Made by a program: the position numbers and the translations under genes. Shown one piece after another: positions 9,501-17,359 of a DNA stretch of 60,502 nucleotides. A model generated the notes under the pieces. It made no database searches. It was not told the origin of the DNA and was given only the letters and a program-made list of their open reading frames with translations. Position 1 is the first letter of the stretch. Each line of letters starts with the position of its first letter. The DNA is taken from the NCBI RefSeq assembly GCF_013377905.1, contig NZ_JABKAV010000020.1, forward strand, positions 1-60,502, in the 5' to 3' direction. Origin of the DNA: Hymenobacter terrestris. Lineage in GTDB: Bacteria > Bacteroidota > Bacteroidia > Cytophagales > Hymenobacteraceae.

Positions 9501-10365
9501 ACGTGAGCTGAAGGCTGTAGTCGTGGGCGGCGGCGTACACCGCGCCGGGGTGGTCGCGCAGGGTGTTGAGCACTTCGCGCTGGAACTGCTGATAGCCCGG
9601 GTTAGCCAGGTCGCGGGGCGTGCCCACGTTCTGGCGGTAGGCTGCACTAAGGGCGCCAACTACTGGAGGCCACAGGTAGCGGCCCAGCGGCAGGTGCCCA
9701 CCATACTCGCCATTGCTGACCACGGGCTGGTGGCCGACCAGCAGCACATTGCGGCCCTTGGTATCGTCGAGTACATCCTGGAGCTGCTCGCGGAACTCTT
9801 CCTGCGTCAGTGTAGAGCAGTCGGTATCGGGGGCCTCGGGCTTGCTGTAGGGGTGGGTGAACCAGGGTGAGCTGAGGGCCACCAGCCGCACCAGCGGCGC
9901 TATATCCACTACATAGGGACCGGGGCAGCCATTTTCGGGGATAAAAGTGTGCTTGCCGTTGTGCTGGCTGATATACTTTTCGAGTCGCCGCACTCGCTTC
10001 AGGCCATTAGGGCCGGAGTCAGCCCAGTCCTTATCGCCAGGTACGAAGTAAATTTTGCCGTTGGGCAAGCCCTGCACCAGGGATAGTAGGGCATCAACCC
10101 GCGCAGTCTGGCCAGCTTGGCTGGAGTCTTGCTTGCTGCCCAGGCCCTCCTGGCTCACCACATCGCCCAGGTGCACAACCGTAAACGGGCCGGTTTGCTG
10201 CTCCAGCACGCGGCGCAGGGCATTTAAGTGGCGGGCCGGCAGACTAGGGCCAGCCGTGTTGCCCAGCAGAAAGACCTTGTGAGCCGGCGGCGTTTGGGCG
10301 AAAACCGACAACGAGGCTGTCAGGCTCAGGCCCGTTAGCAGCGTACGGGCGTAGCTATGTACCAT
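6589..10365 (-). CDS. Metallophosphoesterase / kinase-like / Omp85-barrel protein
   Basis: A 1258-residue outer-membrane protein with several parts. Residues 1-23 are a signal peptide ending VFAQ. Residues about 28-300 resemble a calcineurin-like phosphoesterase: HLGDVV, PGDKDW in place of the usual GNH motif, GHQPV and AAHDY. Residues about 400-680 include a segment (ADFGKHEDNW at about 617-626, then PIPRDRDQAF about 20 residues later) that looks like the catalytic and metal-binding motifs of atypical kinases. Residues about 900-1258 have the repeated amphipathic strands of a beta-barrel; LRGYYRNRF near residue 1157 resembles the Omp85 loop-6 VRGF motif. Substrate and direction of action are unknown. 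The domain assignments rest on motif reading only; the kinase-like reading is the least sure. Confidence 0.82.
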   Translation of the reverse strand: MVHSYARTLLTGLSLTASLSVFAQTPPAHKVFLLGNTAGPSLPARHLNALRRVLEQQTGPFTVVHLGDVVSQEGLGSKQDSSQAGQTARVDALLSLVQGLPNGKIYFVPGDKDWADSGPNGLKRVRRLEKYISQHNGKHTFIPENGCPGPYVVDIAPLVRLVALSSPWFTHPYSKPEAPDTDCSTLTQEEFREQLQDVLDDTKGRNVLLVGHQPVVSNGEYGGHLPLGRYLWPPVVGALSAAYRQNVGTPRDLANPGYQQFQREVLNTLRDHPGAVYAAAHDYSLQLTSQQGSYHLVAGSFAEARYVAGNAGSEFNAAKQGFSELDYYTDGTVKTTFFTFDKDIGKTTRRSKTAAYDDKAEASPVRQAYAGTLFQSACQEPRLPNIPVNSFIPECPSAPKGVADVKPDVPFVAVQTLPAGAQYAGTRSSRFWLGPGYRTTWTQPVQVRTLNLGTELGGLRPFGRGGGRQTTSLKLIAADSSEYVFRSVDKDVTKILPPELRRSFAADVLRDITPTAHPYSALVISSLLDKTDILHARPRLFVLPDNQQLGPYRTDYAGLLGTLEDRPEDPKPNLPGFADADNIRRSFSFFRQLYKDNDNRVDAVALGRARAFDMLVADFGKHEDNWKWAAYEDGKKALYKPIPRDRDQAFTLWNGKLSYLANREWALPSIEDFQADFGDMKSLNWPARHLDRFLLQSLNRQQWQEIAQYLQASITPAAIDEATATLPPELKTLSADDINRKLKSRIQQLPTALDRYYLLLAQRVDVVGSNKGEVFQVNRLADGTVRVQLFDRASEGDAPNGPALFDRTFQPKETEEISLYGLDGCDIFTVTGEARSSILVRIIGGSGKDRIADDSRVRGLRTLTKVYDVPDTDLQLSAEADNRTSTKPGVNAYDREQFEFDSYRPTIGLGYNRNDGFAASAGISLLRQGFRKPGYKNRYDFLLEGSTGGQRQFTASTRHRYAIGKVDAGASFSYGSYFPFYNFFGLGNNTGLDQNRYDDNFYRARYKGIILNGFLERTFFQRSVLRVGPSYEYYNNDFAADSYLGTYPFRPDAPVSDPIINTSFQRLVGLNALLDLDLRDRPNFARRGVRLLVQHDSYHQLNGKQGNFGLTQGFAQYYGTARLLVPVTLVVKGGGARNYGNNDDIPFYKFTSLGLREGLRGYYRNRFSGDASLYLNTELRLALGRSKNGFLPFSYGAFSFYDRGRVYLNGASPGGWHQGYGAGVYLAPVSDQFAFSVSYQKSVENNLLQFGLGFRIDK

Positions 10366-10432
10366 AGAAGGAAATATATAAGCTTTTCTTCTACGGGCCG
10401 GGTCAAATTCCGATTGAGTCCGGCTTCAATTT

Positions 10433-10990
10433 CTACGCCTGCCACACACTTCGGGCCACTCGCTGCCGACGTAGTACGGCCACCTGCACCATTAGTGCCA
10501 GTGCGCACGGCAGTAGCACCCATTTCACCTCGCTTCGCAGCACCCGGGCACCCCATTCGCCCAGAAAATTTTTTATACCAATGGGCGAAACGGCAATCGG
10601 CCGGAACCCGAAGAAGTGCCGCTCGGAATCAAATGGGCTGAAAAAGGCTACGCCCAGTCCACCGGTAGTCATGGCATCGAGTACGCCGTGCGAGGCGGTA
10701 GCCAAAAACAGCAATGCCCACAGCCGCCCACGTGGCGGCGCGCCGGCCCTGCCACCTACCAGTACTACAATAAAGCTGGCCACTGCTACTGCCGCTACCA
10801 GCGAGTGGCTCAGGCCCCGATGGCCCCACAGGCTGTCGTAGGCAATGTTCAGCTTAAAACCGACTACATCGGCATCGGGCAGAAAGGCGCAGGCGGCGGC
10901 CAGCAGCCAGTAGGGCCAAAAATGCCGCTCCGGCAGCAGCAGCTTAGCCAGCGTGGCACCCAGCACGCAGTGCCCCACAATAGAAGCCAT
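10433..10990 (-). CDS. Metal-dependent hydrolase, YdjM/DUF457 family membrane protein
   Basis: A 185-residue integral membrane protein. The conserved polar residues of the family are visible: GH near residue 6, FLPDADVV near residue 37, and HRGLSHS near residue 57. The family, sometimes called YdjM or DUF457, is predicted to be a metal-dependent hydrolase with about four to five membrane segments; its biological role is poorly defined. It lies 67 bp downstream of the start of the phosphoesterase-barrel gene and on the same strand, so the two may share a transcript (this gene first). The ATG is at 10988-10990. Confidence 0.85.
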   Translation of the reverse strand: MASIVGHCVLGATLAKLLLPERHFWPYWLLAAACAFLPDADVVGFKLNIAYDSLWGHRGLSHSLVAAVAVASFIVVLVGGRAGAPPRGRLWALLFLATASHGVLDAMTTGGLGVAFFSPFDSERHFFGFRPIAVSPIGIKNFLGEWGARVLRSEVKWVLLPCALALMVQVAVLRRQRVARSVWQA

Positions 10991-11042
10991 AAGTAGTAAG
11001 TGAGAGGGGGAATTAGCAGAAGCTGCCGGCAGGCAGCCCTAA

Positions 11043-12437
11043 CTACTCAATCAGCAGCTTTTGGGTAGCCGGCCCCTCAGTAGTAGGCAGCGTAACCAAG
11101 TAAAGGCCTGGCGAGTCCGGCAAGGCCAGTTCGGTAAGGCGGGCGGCCAGCGGCTGCCGGCTCACCACCTGCCCCAGCATCGTGCGGATAAGTACCTCGG
11201 TGCCGGCAGCGGGTTGACTGGCCAGCGTGAGGGTAGCGCGGCGGTGTGCCGGGTTGGGAGCCAGCGTAAAAGCCGCTGCCTGGCGTGCGCTGGTAAGAGC
11301 TGTTACAACTTTGCCCACCGTGAATTCGTGCTTGACTACTGTGCCTTCGTAGGCTACTTCGAACCGCCAGATACCGGGTACGGCCGTTGCCGGCATTCTG
11401 AGGGACCAGTACCAGTACGATGCGGCGTAGTGCGCTGCCGGCGAGCTGTGGGTCCAGGTGGAAAAGACCGCATTATCGGGCCGGTAAACAGTATAGGTGC
11501 TTGCTTGCCCCTGGCGCTGGTCGTGGTAATAGGCGGCGAAATAGGCGGTTTCGCCGGCCGTCAGGTTGTCGCTGAGATTGGTTTGGTCGGGTTTGGGGCA
11601 GGCTTCGAATACCGGTGCCTGCTGATGGGTGAGAATAGCATTAACGGTCGGCTCGTAATAGGGCTTTTGCGCCGCCCAGGAACTGGTTGCCGCGCCGCAG
11701 GGCCCCGCATAGGGGTCCACTACTTTGCCCTGCGCATCGTGCAGCTCGAAGTGCAGGTGGGGGCCAGTGGAGCTGCCCGAGCTACCCACCGTACCCAGTA
11801 CTTCGCCCGCAGCAACCGTTGCGCCGAGTTGCTTGCCGGTTACCGAACCGGTTTTCATGTGTCCGTACCAGGTCACCGACCCATCATTATGGCGCAGATA
11901 TACCGCGTTCCAGTTGGTATTAGACAGGTCGCAGTTGAGGTCGAAGTTACCGTCGTAGCGGCCGATGATGACGCCAGGAGCCGCCGCTATAATCTGCGCC
12001 TGTCCGCTCTCCATCATGTTCTGGTCGAAGGGCCAGAGGAAAATATCGGTGCCAGCGTGGTTGTAGTTGCCCCTGTCGTAGGTGCGGGTATTGCAGTTCC
12101 AGTCCTGGCGTTTCCCAATTTCCGGGTTATTGTCGACAAAGTTGGAAACCCCATAAATGCTGTTGTATTGAAAGCCCGCCGCCTGGCGTAGCGGCCAGTC
12201 GAACGGAACAGTGGCCTCCGGCCGGGCTGGCTCAGCAGGCAAAAGGCCCTGGCTTGTGAGTTGGCGCACGTTGCGAGCCAGCATACTATCAATTTCAACT
12301 CGTTGCTCGCTCGTGAGGCAGATGCCGACCGGCGGCGAATAGCCACCCCCACCTGCTGGAATGCTGCTTTGACCCAGGGCCGAGCCAAGGCCTACGCCTA
12401 TATTGGCCCAAATCAGGAATGGTAAGATCTTCTTCAT
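11043..12437 (-). CDS. Secreted M23 peptidase with type IX secretion domain
   Basis: A 464-residue LytM-type endopeptidase, probably cutting peptidoglycan cross-bridges. The start at 12437 (MKKILPFLIW) gives a clear signal peptide; the longer reading frame upstream passes through AT-rich non-coding sequence. The zinc site is recognisable as YNHAGTD and HLHFELHD. The last about 80 residues carry the type IX secretion sorting domain (FTLAPNPAHRRATLTL through a GLYLV segment to the end), so the protein is expected to be exported and possibly anchored at the surface. A region between the M23 and sorting domains (about residues 280-380) resembles a beta-sandwich. Confidence 0.9.
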   Translation of the reverse strand: MKKILPFLIWANIGVGLGSALGQSSIPAGGGGYSPPVGICLTSEQRVEIDSMLARNVRQLTSQGLLPAEPARPEATVPFDWPLRQAAGFQYNSIYGVSNFVDNNPEIGKRQDWNCNTRTYDRGNYNHAGTDIFLWPFDQNMMESGQAQIIAAAPGVIIGRYDGNFDLNCDLSNTNWNAVYLRHNDGSVTWYGHMKTGSVTGKQLGATVAAGEVLGTVGSSGSSTGPHLHFELHDAQGKVVDPYAGPCGAATSSWAAQKPYYEPTVNAILTHQQAPVFEACPKPDQTNLSDNLTAGETAYFAAYYHDQRQGQASTYTVYRPDNAVFSTWTHSSPAAHYAASYWYWSLRMPATAVPGIWRFEVAYEGTVVKHEFTVGKVVTALTSARQAAAFTLAPNPAHRRATLTLASQPAAGTEVLIRTMLGQVVSRQPLAARLTELALPDSPGLYLVTLPTTEGPATQKLLIE

Positions 12438-12558
12438 AGCCAAATAAGTAGGGTGGTGCACATTGCTCCCAGACTTTAAAATTATATATATTTTATACGA
12501 TATATGAGTTTGCATCTAATTTTATTCGTGACAGGCCTACTCATATGTTATATAGCTG
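12438..12558. other. AT-rich intergenic segment upstream of the M23 gene
   Basis: About 120 bp with an unusually AT-rich core (12476-12510, rich in TATA steps) in an otherwise GC-rich window. It separates the sirtuin stop-proximal region from the M23 start and probably holds the M23 promoter. I see no exact TAnnTTTG box. Confidence 0.4.
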
Positions 12559-13257
12559 CTACTCATCTGCCAGCTCCTGCCGCAACTCGCGGGCCACGTG
12601 GGGCAATCCAGTAGTGGCAGGCTCCGTGATGAAGTGCAGCCGTGGGCGGGAGGCTACCGGGGGCCGGCTAGGGTCAATAACGTAGATGGGCGCGTTGCGG
12701 GGCACGTAATCGACGAGGCCGGCCGCCGGGTACACCTGCAGCGAAGTGCCCACCACCAGCAGCAAGTCGGCGGTTTCTACTTCCTCCATGGCTACCTCCA
12801 TCATGGGCACAGCCTCACCAAACCACACAATGTTGGGTCGTAGCTGGTAGCCCTGCGCGCAGTTCTCGCCCAGCTGAATCCGGTCGCCGCTCATCGGGTA
12901 CACCAGCTCCTCGTGGCGCGAGCTACGGCTCTCGAACAGCTTGCCGTGCAGGTGCAGCACCCTGGTCGAGCCGGCCCGCTCATGCAAATCGTCCACGTTC
13001 TGGGTAATTACCACTACCTCAAACTGGTCTTCCAGTCCGGCCAGGGCCAGGTGGCCGGCATTGGGTTGGGCAGCGCGGGCCGCAGCCCGGCGCTGGTTGT
13101 AAAAGTCGAGCACCAAAGCCGGGTTTTTGGCCCAGCCCTCGGGCGTGGCTACGTCCTCAATGCGGTGGCCCTCCCAAAGGCCGTCGGAGCCCCGGAACGT
13201 GGCCAGTCCGCTTTCCGCCGATATGCCGGCACCAGTTAAGGCTACAATCTTCTTCAT
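12559..13257 (-). CDS. SIR2 family NAD-dependent deacylase
   Basis: A 232-residue sirtuin that removes acyl groups from lysine using NAD. Visible motifs are GAGISAESGLATFRG (residues 9-23), TQNVDDLHERAG near 86-97 with the catalytic His in HLHG (His105), and IVWFGE near 144. The pair Tyr53/Arg56 in FYNQRR matches the YxxR motif that binds succinyl or malonyl groups in SIRT5-like sirtuins. The usual zinc-binding CxxC pairs are absent: only Cys134 remains in the small domain. From memory this is a recognised Bacteroidota subgroup. It stands between the M23 and DUF4846 genes on the same strand. Confidence 0.92.
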   Translation of the reverse strand: MKKIVALTGAGISAESGLATFRGSDGLWEGHRIEDVATPEGWAKNPALVLDFYNQRRAAARAAQPNAGHLALAGLEDQFEVVVITQNVDDLHERAGSTRVLHLHGKLFESRSSRHEELVYPMSGDRIQLGENCAQGYQLRPNIVWFGEAVPMMEVAMEEVETADLLLVVGTSLQVYPAAGLVDYVPRNAPIYVIDPSRPPVASRPRLHFITEPATTGLPHVARELRQELADE

Positions 13258-13305
13258 AATACGTGATGATGGAGTAGGGGAGTAATGCTGTATAGATGGG
13301 TTGGA

Positions 13306-14217
13306 TTACTCAAACCGGCGCAGTTCAGTTTTTCTGAATGTCCATTCCGGCGTGCTCACGCGCTCCTGTTGCGGGTCGAGGTAGAACCACGCACCCAGGC
13401 CGGTTTCGTCCCAGAGGTTGGTAAGCACGTGCATCTGCTGGGCGGGCATGTAGCTCTGGGCCAGCAATACCAGCCGGCGGCCGGTAGCGGGCTGCACGGC
13501 TACATCGAGCACTAGCACAGCGTGGCCCGGCGAGCCTCCCCGAATGAGCACGTCGCCGGCCTGCACCTGCGCCAGGGGTGTTGGCTGCAACTCTTTGCTC
13601 AGCGAAAGCGTGCCGGCATAGGTAAAAATCTGGTTGAGGTAGCGGCGGAAGTTGGGGTGGCTGGGCGCTTCGGCGGGCCGGGCGGCGGGCAGCACGTCGT
13701 CGCCCTTCACCGCAAAGCCCCGGCCCGAATACCAGTCTTTGAAACCAACGTCGTCGCCGCTGGTGAGGTGGAAGTGCACCTGATCGGGGTTCTGGCTGAA
13801 CAGGTACTCGGCCCGCAACCGGATGACGGCGTCGGCACATTGCTGCAGGTCGCGTTGGCCCACGTCGAGGTCGAGTACGGCGGCGTGCACATCCTGGCGG
13901 TCTTTGGGCTGGCCATTGTAGAGTTTCACGGGTGTGCCGGCCGGCAGCAGCGGCAGATACCGCAGCCATTGCCCAAACGAGCCGGCGGCCACCGCCACGC
14001 GCTGGTAGCCGGCAGGCGGCGCAAACCGGGCGGCCACCGTCTGGCTGGGCTGGTAGCGGCCGGCCGGCAGCCAGGAATATACGCTGGGGGCAGGTGGTGG
14101 CGCAGGGGCATCGGCCGCGGCGGTAGTCGGCGGCTCAGCAGCAGGCCCACCAGCCACCGGGTCGGGGCTGGTGCAGCTCAGCAGCAAAGGAAGCAGTAGG
14201 GAAGCGCTTATTCGCAA
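13306..14217 (-). CDS. DUF4846 domain-containing lipoprotein
   Basis: About 303 residues. No ATG precedes the signal sequence; the TTG at 14215-14217 gives a short N-terminus and lipobox LLSC followed by a Pro/Ala-rich linker, while a GTG at 14280 is the alternative. The rest matches the DUF4846 family: SWLPAGRY, then a FGQWLRYLPL segment, KLYNGQPK, a VLDLDVGQRDLQQCADA helix and a C-terminal GSPGHAVLVLDVA stretch. The function of the family is unknown; the GHA..D pattern could be a catalytic or binding site. The upstream hairpin at 14285 belongs to topA. Confidence 0.82.
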   Translation of the reverse strand: MRISASLLLPLLLSCTSPDPVAGGPAAEPPTTAAADAPAPPPAPSVYSWLPAGRYQPSQTVAARFAPPAGYQRVAVAAGSFGQWLRYLPLLPAGTPVKLYNGQPKDRQDVHAAVLDLDVGQRDLQQCADAVIRLRAEYLFSQNPDQVHFHLTSGDDVGFKDWYSGRGFAVKGDDVLPAARPAEAPSHPNFRRYLNQIFTYAGTLSLSKELQPTPLAQVQAGDVLIRGGSPGHAVLVLDVAVQPATGRRLVLLAQSYMPAQQMHVLTNLWDETGLGAWFYLDPQQERVSTPEWTFRKTELRRFE

Positions 14218-14284
14218 GGGACCGGGTTTTGGGAATGATAATCGGAAACGCGGCTGCAGATTACATATTTGACGGCTCACCCAC

Positions 14285-14315
14285 AAAAAAAGCTCCGGCC
14301 ACTGGCCGGAGCTTT
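14285..14315 (-). terminator. Intrinsic terminator downstream of topA
   Basis: A 12-bp stem (14289-14300 with 14304-14315, sequence AAAGCTCCGGCC), followed on the minus strand by a run of seven T. It lies about 160 bp beyond the topA stop codon. Confidence 0.8.
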
Positions 14316-14362
14316 ATAAGAGCTGCTGAAACTGTTTGGAAACTCAGTAATGCCAATGAGAC

Positions 14363-14392
14363 CGTCATGCTGAGCACAGTCGAAGCATGACG
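14363..14392. repeat. Short hairpin copy of dispersed palindrome family B
   Basis: CGTCATGCT (14363-14371) pairs with AGCATGACG (14384-14392) around GAGCACAGTCGA. It carries the outer core of the longer B elements at 22.1, 41.7, 43.4 and 50.8 kb but lacks their interior, as if deleted. Confidence 0.7.
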
Positions 14393-14471
14393 ATCTTTTG
14401 ACTTTGTAAACAGCTTTGATAACGTTCTGCTTGGCTCGTTCGCCACCGCTGACAAGCCAGGAGGCCTATGC

Positions 14472-16982
14472 CTATTCTGCCTTCTTGGCAGCTGGTTTTT
14501 TGGCAGCTGGTTTCTTGGCCGTCGTAGTGCCGGTTGCTTTCTTGGCCGGTGCCTTTTTCTTGGCGGCTGGTTTTTTGGCCGGCGCTTTTTTCTTGGCCGG
14601 CGTGTCAGTTTTTTCCTCGGCCGCGGGAGCCGCCTTCTTGGCAAAGCGGCCACCGCGGGCCGGCTTGTCGGGAGTGGCTTCGGCCAGTTCCAGGCAGCGC
14701 TCCAGCGTCAGCTCGGTCGGTTCTTCGCCCTTCGGAATTTTTACGTTCTTCTTGCCCGCTACAATGTATGGCCCGAAACGGCCGTTGAGGACCTGAATAT
14801 CAGGGTTTTCGGGGAAGGACTTGATGAGTCGCTCGGCGTCGGCCTTGCGCTTAGCCTCAATCAACTCCACGCCCTCGTCGCCCGTGATGGTGTGCGGGTC
14901 CTGGTCTTTGCGCAGCGAGTAGAACTTGCTGTCGTGGCGGATATAGGGGCCGAAGCGGCCGAGAGCAGCCGTCATGCTCTTCTCCTCAAACTCGCCCACT
15001 ACCCGGGGCAGCTTAAACAGGTCGAGGGCTTCTTCAATAGTCAGGCTCTCGATGAACTGGCCTTTGCGCAGGCTGGCATAAACTGGCTTTTCGTCTTCGG
15101 GCGCGCCTTCCAGCGGCTCAATCTGCACGTAGGGGCCGTAGCGGCCGAGGCGGGCGGTCAGCTTCTGGCCCGTTTCGGGGTGCAGGCCGATTTCGCGGGT
15201 GCTGCCCAGCGTGCTGCGCTCAATTTCCTCACCCAACTCCACAGTTTTGTGGAAAGGCGTGTAGAAGCCGCTCAACATGTCGGTCCAGTTGTCGAGTCCG
15301 TCGGCAATGCGGTCGAACTCGTCCTCTACCTTGGCCGTGAACTGGAAGTCGACAATGGCCGGGAAGTGCTCGACCAGGAAGTCGGTGACCACCATGGCCA
15401 CGTCGGTCGGGAACAGCTTGGCCTTGTCGGCGCCGTAGGTTTCAGTTTTGATTTCCGTTTTCACCTGCTTCCCGTCCAGCGTCAGCACATGAAACTTACG
15501 CTCCTTGCCGTCGCGCGAGTCCTTTTCCACATAGCCGCGCTTCTGAATGGTGCTGATGGTTGGGGCGTAGGTGGAAGGCCGGCCGATGCCCATTTCCTCC
15601 AGCTTCTTCACCAGCGAAGCCTCCGTGAAACGAGCGGCGGGCGAGGCATACCGCTCGGTGGCCGTAAACTGCTGCAGCGGCAGCTGCTGGCCCACACTCA
15701 GCGGCGGCAGCCCCCGCGAAAACGACGATTCGGCCGGCTCGTCGCTATCCTGCTCGTCGTCATCTTTGCTTTCAGTGTAGGCCTTCAGAAAACCCTCGAA
15801 GGTGATAACCTCGCCGCTGGCCGTGAGTGTAACGCCCGGCTGGGTGCTGATGCCAATAGTGGCCACGGTGCGCTCAATCACTGCATCAGCCATTTGCGAG
15901 GCCATGGCCCGCTTGCGGATGAGGTCGTAGAGGCGCTGCTCCTGCGAGTCGGAGCCAGCTTTGAGCAGCGTGAAATCGGTGGGGCGGATGGCTTCGTGGG
16001 CTTCCTGAGCCGAGGCCGACTTGGTTTTAAAGTGACGCGTATGCGCATACTCGGCACCATAAGCGCCGGTAATAGCGGCTTTGGCGGCCGCAATGGCATC
16101 TTCCGACAGGTTAAGCGAGTCGGTACGCATGTAGCTGATGCGGCCGGCTTCGTAAAGTTTCTGGGCCACGCTCATCGTTTGGGCCACCGAGAAGCCGAGT
16201 TTGCGCGAGGCTTCCTGCTGCAGCGTGGAGGTGGTAAAGGGCGGCGCGGGCGTGCGCTTGCCGGGCTTCTGCTCCAAGTTCTGAATGGCATAATCGGCGC
16301 CTACGCAACGGGCCAGGAAGGCCTCGGCTTCAGCGCGGGTCTTGTAGCGGGTGGGCAATTCGGCTTCGAGCACTGCCCCCCGGCCGGCATCAAAACGGGC
16401 CACTATCCGATAGGCCGAAGTCACGGTAAAACCGCTGATTTCCCGCTCCCGGTCGACCACCAGCCGCACGGCCACGCTCTGTACCCGCCCCGCCGAAAGG
16501 CCGGCCTTCACTTTTTTCCAGAGCACCGGGCTCAACTCGAAGCCTACCAGCCGGTCGAGCACCCGGCGGGCCTGCTGGGCATTCACCAGGTTTAGGTCGA
16601 TTTCGCGCGGGTTCTCAATGGCTTTAAGAATGGCCGTCTTGGTAATTTCGCGGAATACGATGCGCCGCGTCTTCTCACTGTTCAGGTTCAGCGTTTCGGC
16701 TAAGTGCCAGCTGATGGCTTCGCCCTCGCGGTCATCGTCACTGGCCAACCACACGATTTCGGCTTCCTTAGCCAATTTCTTTAACTGACTGATAATGTCG
16801 CGCTTATCGGCTGAAACGACGTAGGTAGGCTTGAAGCCGTTGGCAATATCAATAGCGTTATTGTCTTTGGGCAGGTCGCGGACATGCCCAAAGGACGAGC
16901 GCACGACGAAGTCTTTGCCGAGGTATCCCTCGATGGTTTTTGCTTTGGCAGGCGACTCGACGATAACTAAATTTTTGACCAT
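14472..16982 (-). CDS. topA: DNA topoisomerase I (type IA)
   Basis: An 836-residue enzyme that relaxes negative supercoils by nicking one strand. The start at 16982 (MVKNLVIVESPAKAK) is taken because the Toprim domain begins at once. Toprim acidic residues are seen in WLASDDDREGEA, and the active-site tyrosine in SYMRTDS (Tyr284). The C-terminal part contains three GRxGPY repeats (LGRYGPYVQ, LGRFGPYIR, NGRFGPYIV) instead of cysteine zinc fingers. The last about 45 residues are a Lys/Ala/Pro tail of PAKK-type repeats, probably for non-specific DNA binding. A possible minus-strand box CATCTTTG is at 17053-17060. Confidence 0.96.
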   Translation of the reverse strand: MVKNLVIVESPAKAKTIEGYLGKDFVVRSSFGHVRDLPKDNNAIDIANGFKPTYVVSADKRDIISQLKKLAKEAEIVWLASDDDREGEAISWHLAETLNLNSEKTRRIVFREITKTAILKAIENPREIDLNLVNAQQARRVLDRLVGFELSPVLWKKVKAGLSAGRVQSVAVRLVVDREREISGFTVTSAYRIVARFDAGRGAVLEAELPTRYKTRAEAEAFLARCVGADYAIQNLEQKPGKRTPAPPFTTSTLQQEASRKLGFSVAQTMSVAQKLYEAGRISYMRTDSLNLSEDAIAAAKAAITGAYGAEYAHTRHFKTKSASAQEAHEAIRPTDFTLLKAGSDSQEQRLYDLIRKRAMASQMADAVIERTVATIGISTQPGVTLTASGEVITFEGFLKAYTESKDDDEQDSDEPAESSFSRGLPPLSVGQQLPLQQFTATERYASPAARFTEASLVKKLEEMGIGRPSTYAPTISTIQKRGYVEKDSRDGKERKFHVLTLDGKQVKTEIKTETYGADKAKLFPTDVAMVVTDFLVEHFPAIVDFQFTAKVEDEFDRIADGLDNWTDMLSGFYTPFHKTVELGEEIERSTLGSTREIGLHPETGQKLTARLGRYGPYVQIEPLEGAPEDEKPVYASLRKGQFIESLTIEEALDLFKLPRVVGEFEEKSMTAALGRFGPYIRHDSKFYSLRKDQDPHTITGDEGVELIEAKRKADAERLIKSFPENPDIQVLNGRFGPYIVAGKKNVKIPKGEEPTELTLERCLELAEATPDKPARGGRFAKKAAPAAEEKTDTPAKKKAPAKKPAAKKKAPAKKATGTTTAKKPAAKKPAAKKAE

Positions 16983-17359
16983 AGGGTGGGGGGAAGCGGA
17001 GCGGGTGTGAACTAGGAAACGGGTTGGCCCGCGCAAAAGTTGAATTTTGCCGCAAAGATGCTGCAATAATCCGCCCCCTTCCTAACCGCCTCCCAATATG
17101 CGGGAAGGCTGCTCTCCTTATATATAGGAGTAAGTGAGGGCGACGGCGGCCAGCATGCCGGGCTAGCAGGTTGGTGGCTAGCCGCTAAGCCTCACCTGGC
17201 AGTGTTAAAGCAGAAACATGCAGACTTTTTATGCCGGATACCGGAATGAGGTATGGCCGAATCGGCAGTTCTGCTACCTTTGTTGGCTAAGAAATCCCAT
17301 CCTGGCAGTTTTGTTTGCGCTCAGCCCCTGCTGCGCGGATTTGGTTACTCTTCCTTCCT
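16983..17359. other. Divergent intergenic region between topA and the chemosensory operon
   Basis: About 377 bp without a supported gene. It holds the promoters of topA (minus strand, weak CATCTTTG at 17053-17060) and of the receptor gene (plus strand, TACCTTTG at 17275-17282). A 7-bp inverted repeat GGCTAGC / GCTAGCC lies between about 17161 and 17183. Confidence 0.5.
17275..17282 (+). promoter_or_regulatory. Putative -7 box of the chemosensory operon
   Basis: TACCTTTG matches the Bacteroidota TAnnTTTG consensus and lies 78 bp upstream of the receptor start codon. No good -33 TTTG is visible at the usual distance, so this is moderately supported. Confidence 0.5.

Noticed and set aside
14892..16595. 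A 567-codon plus-strand frame opposite topA
   Set aside because: Shadow frame produced by high GC; topA on the other strand has complete family motifs.
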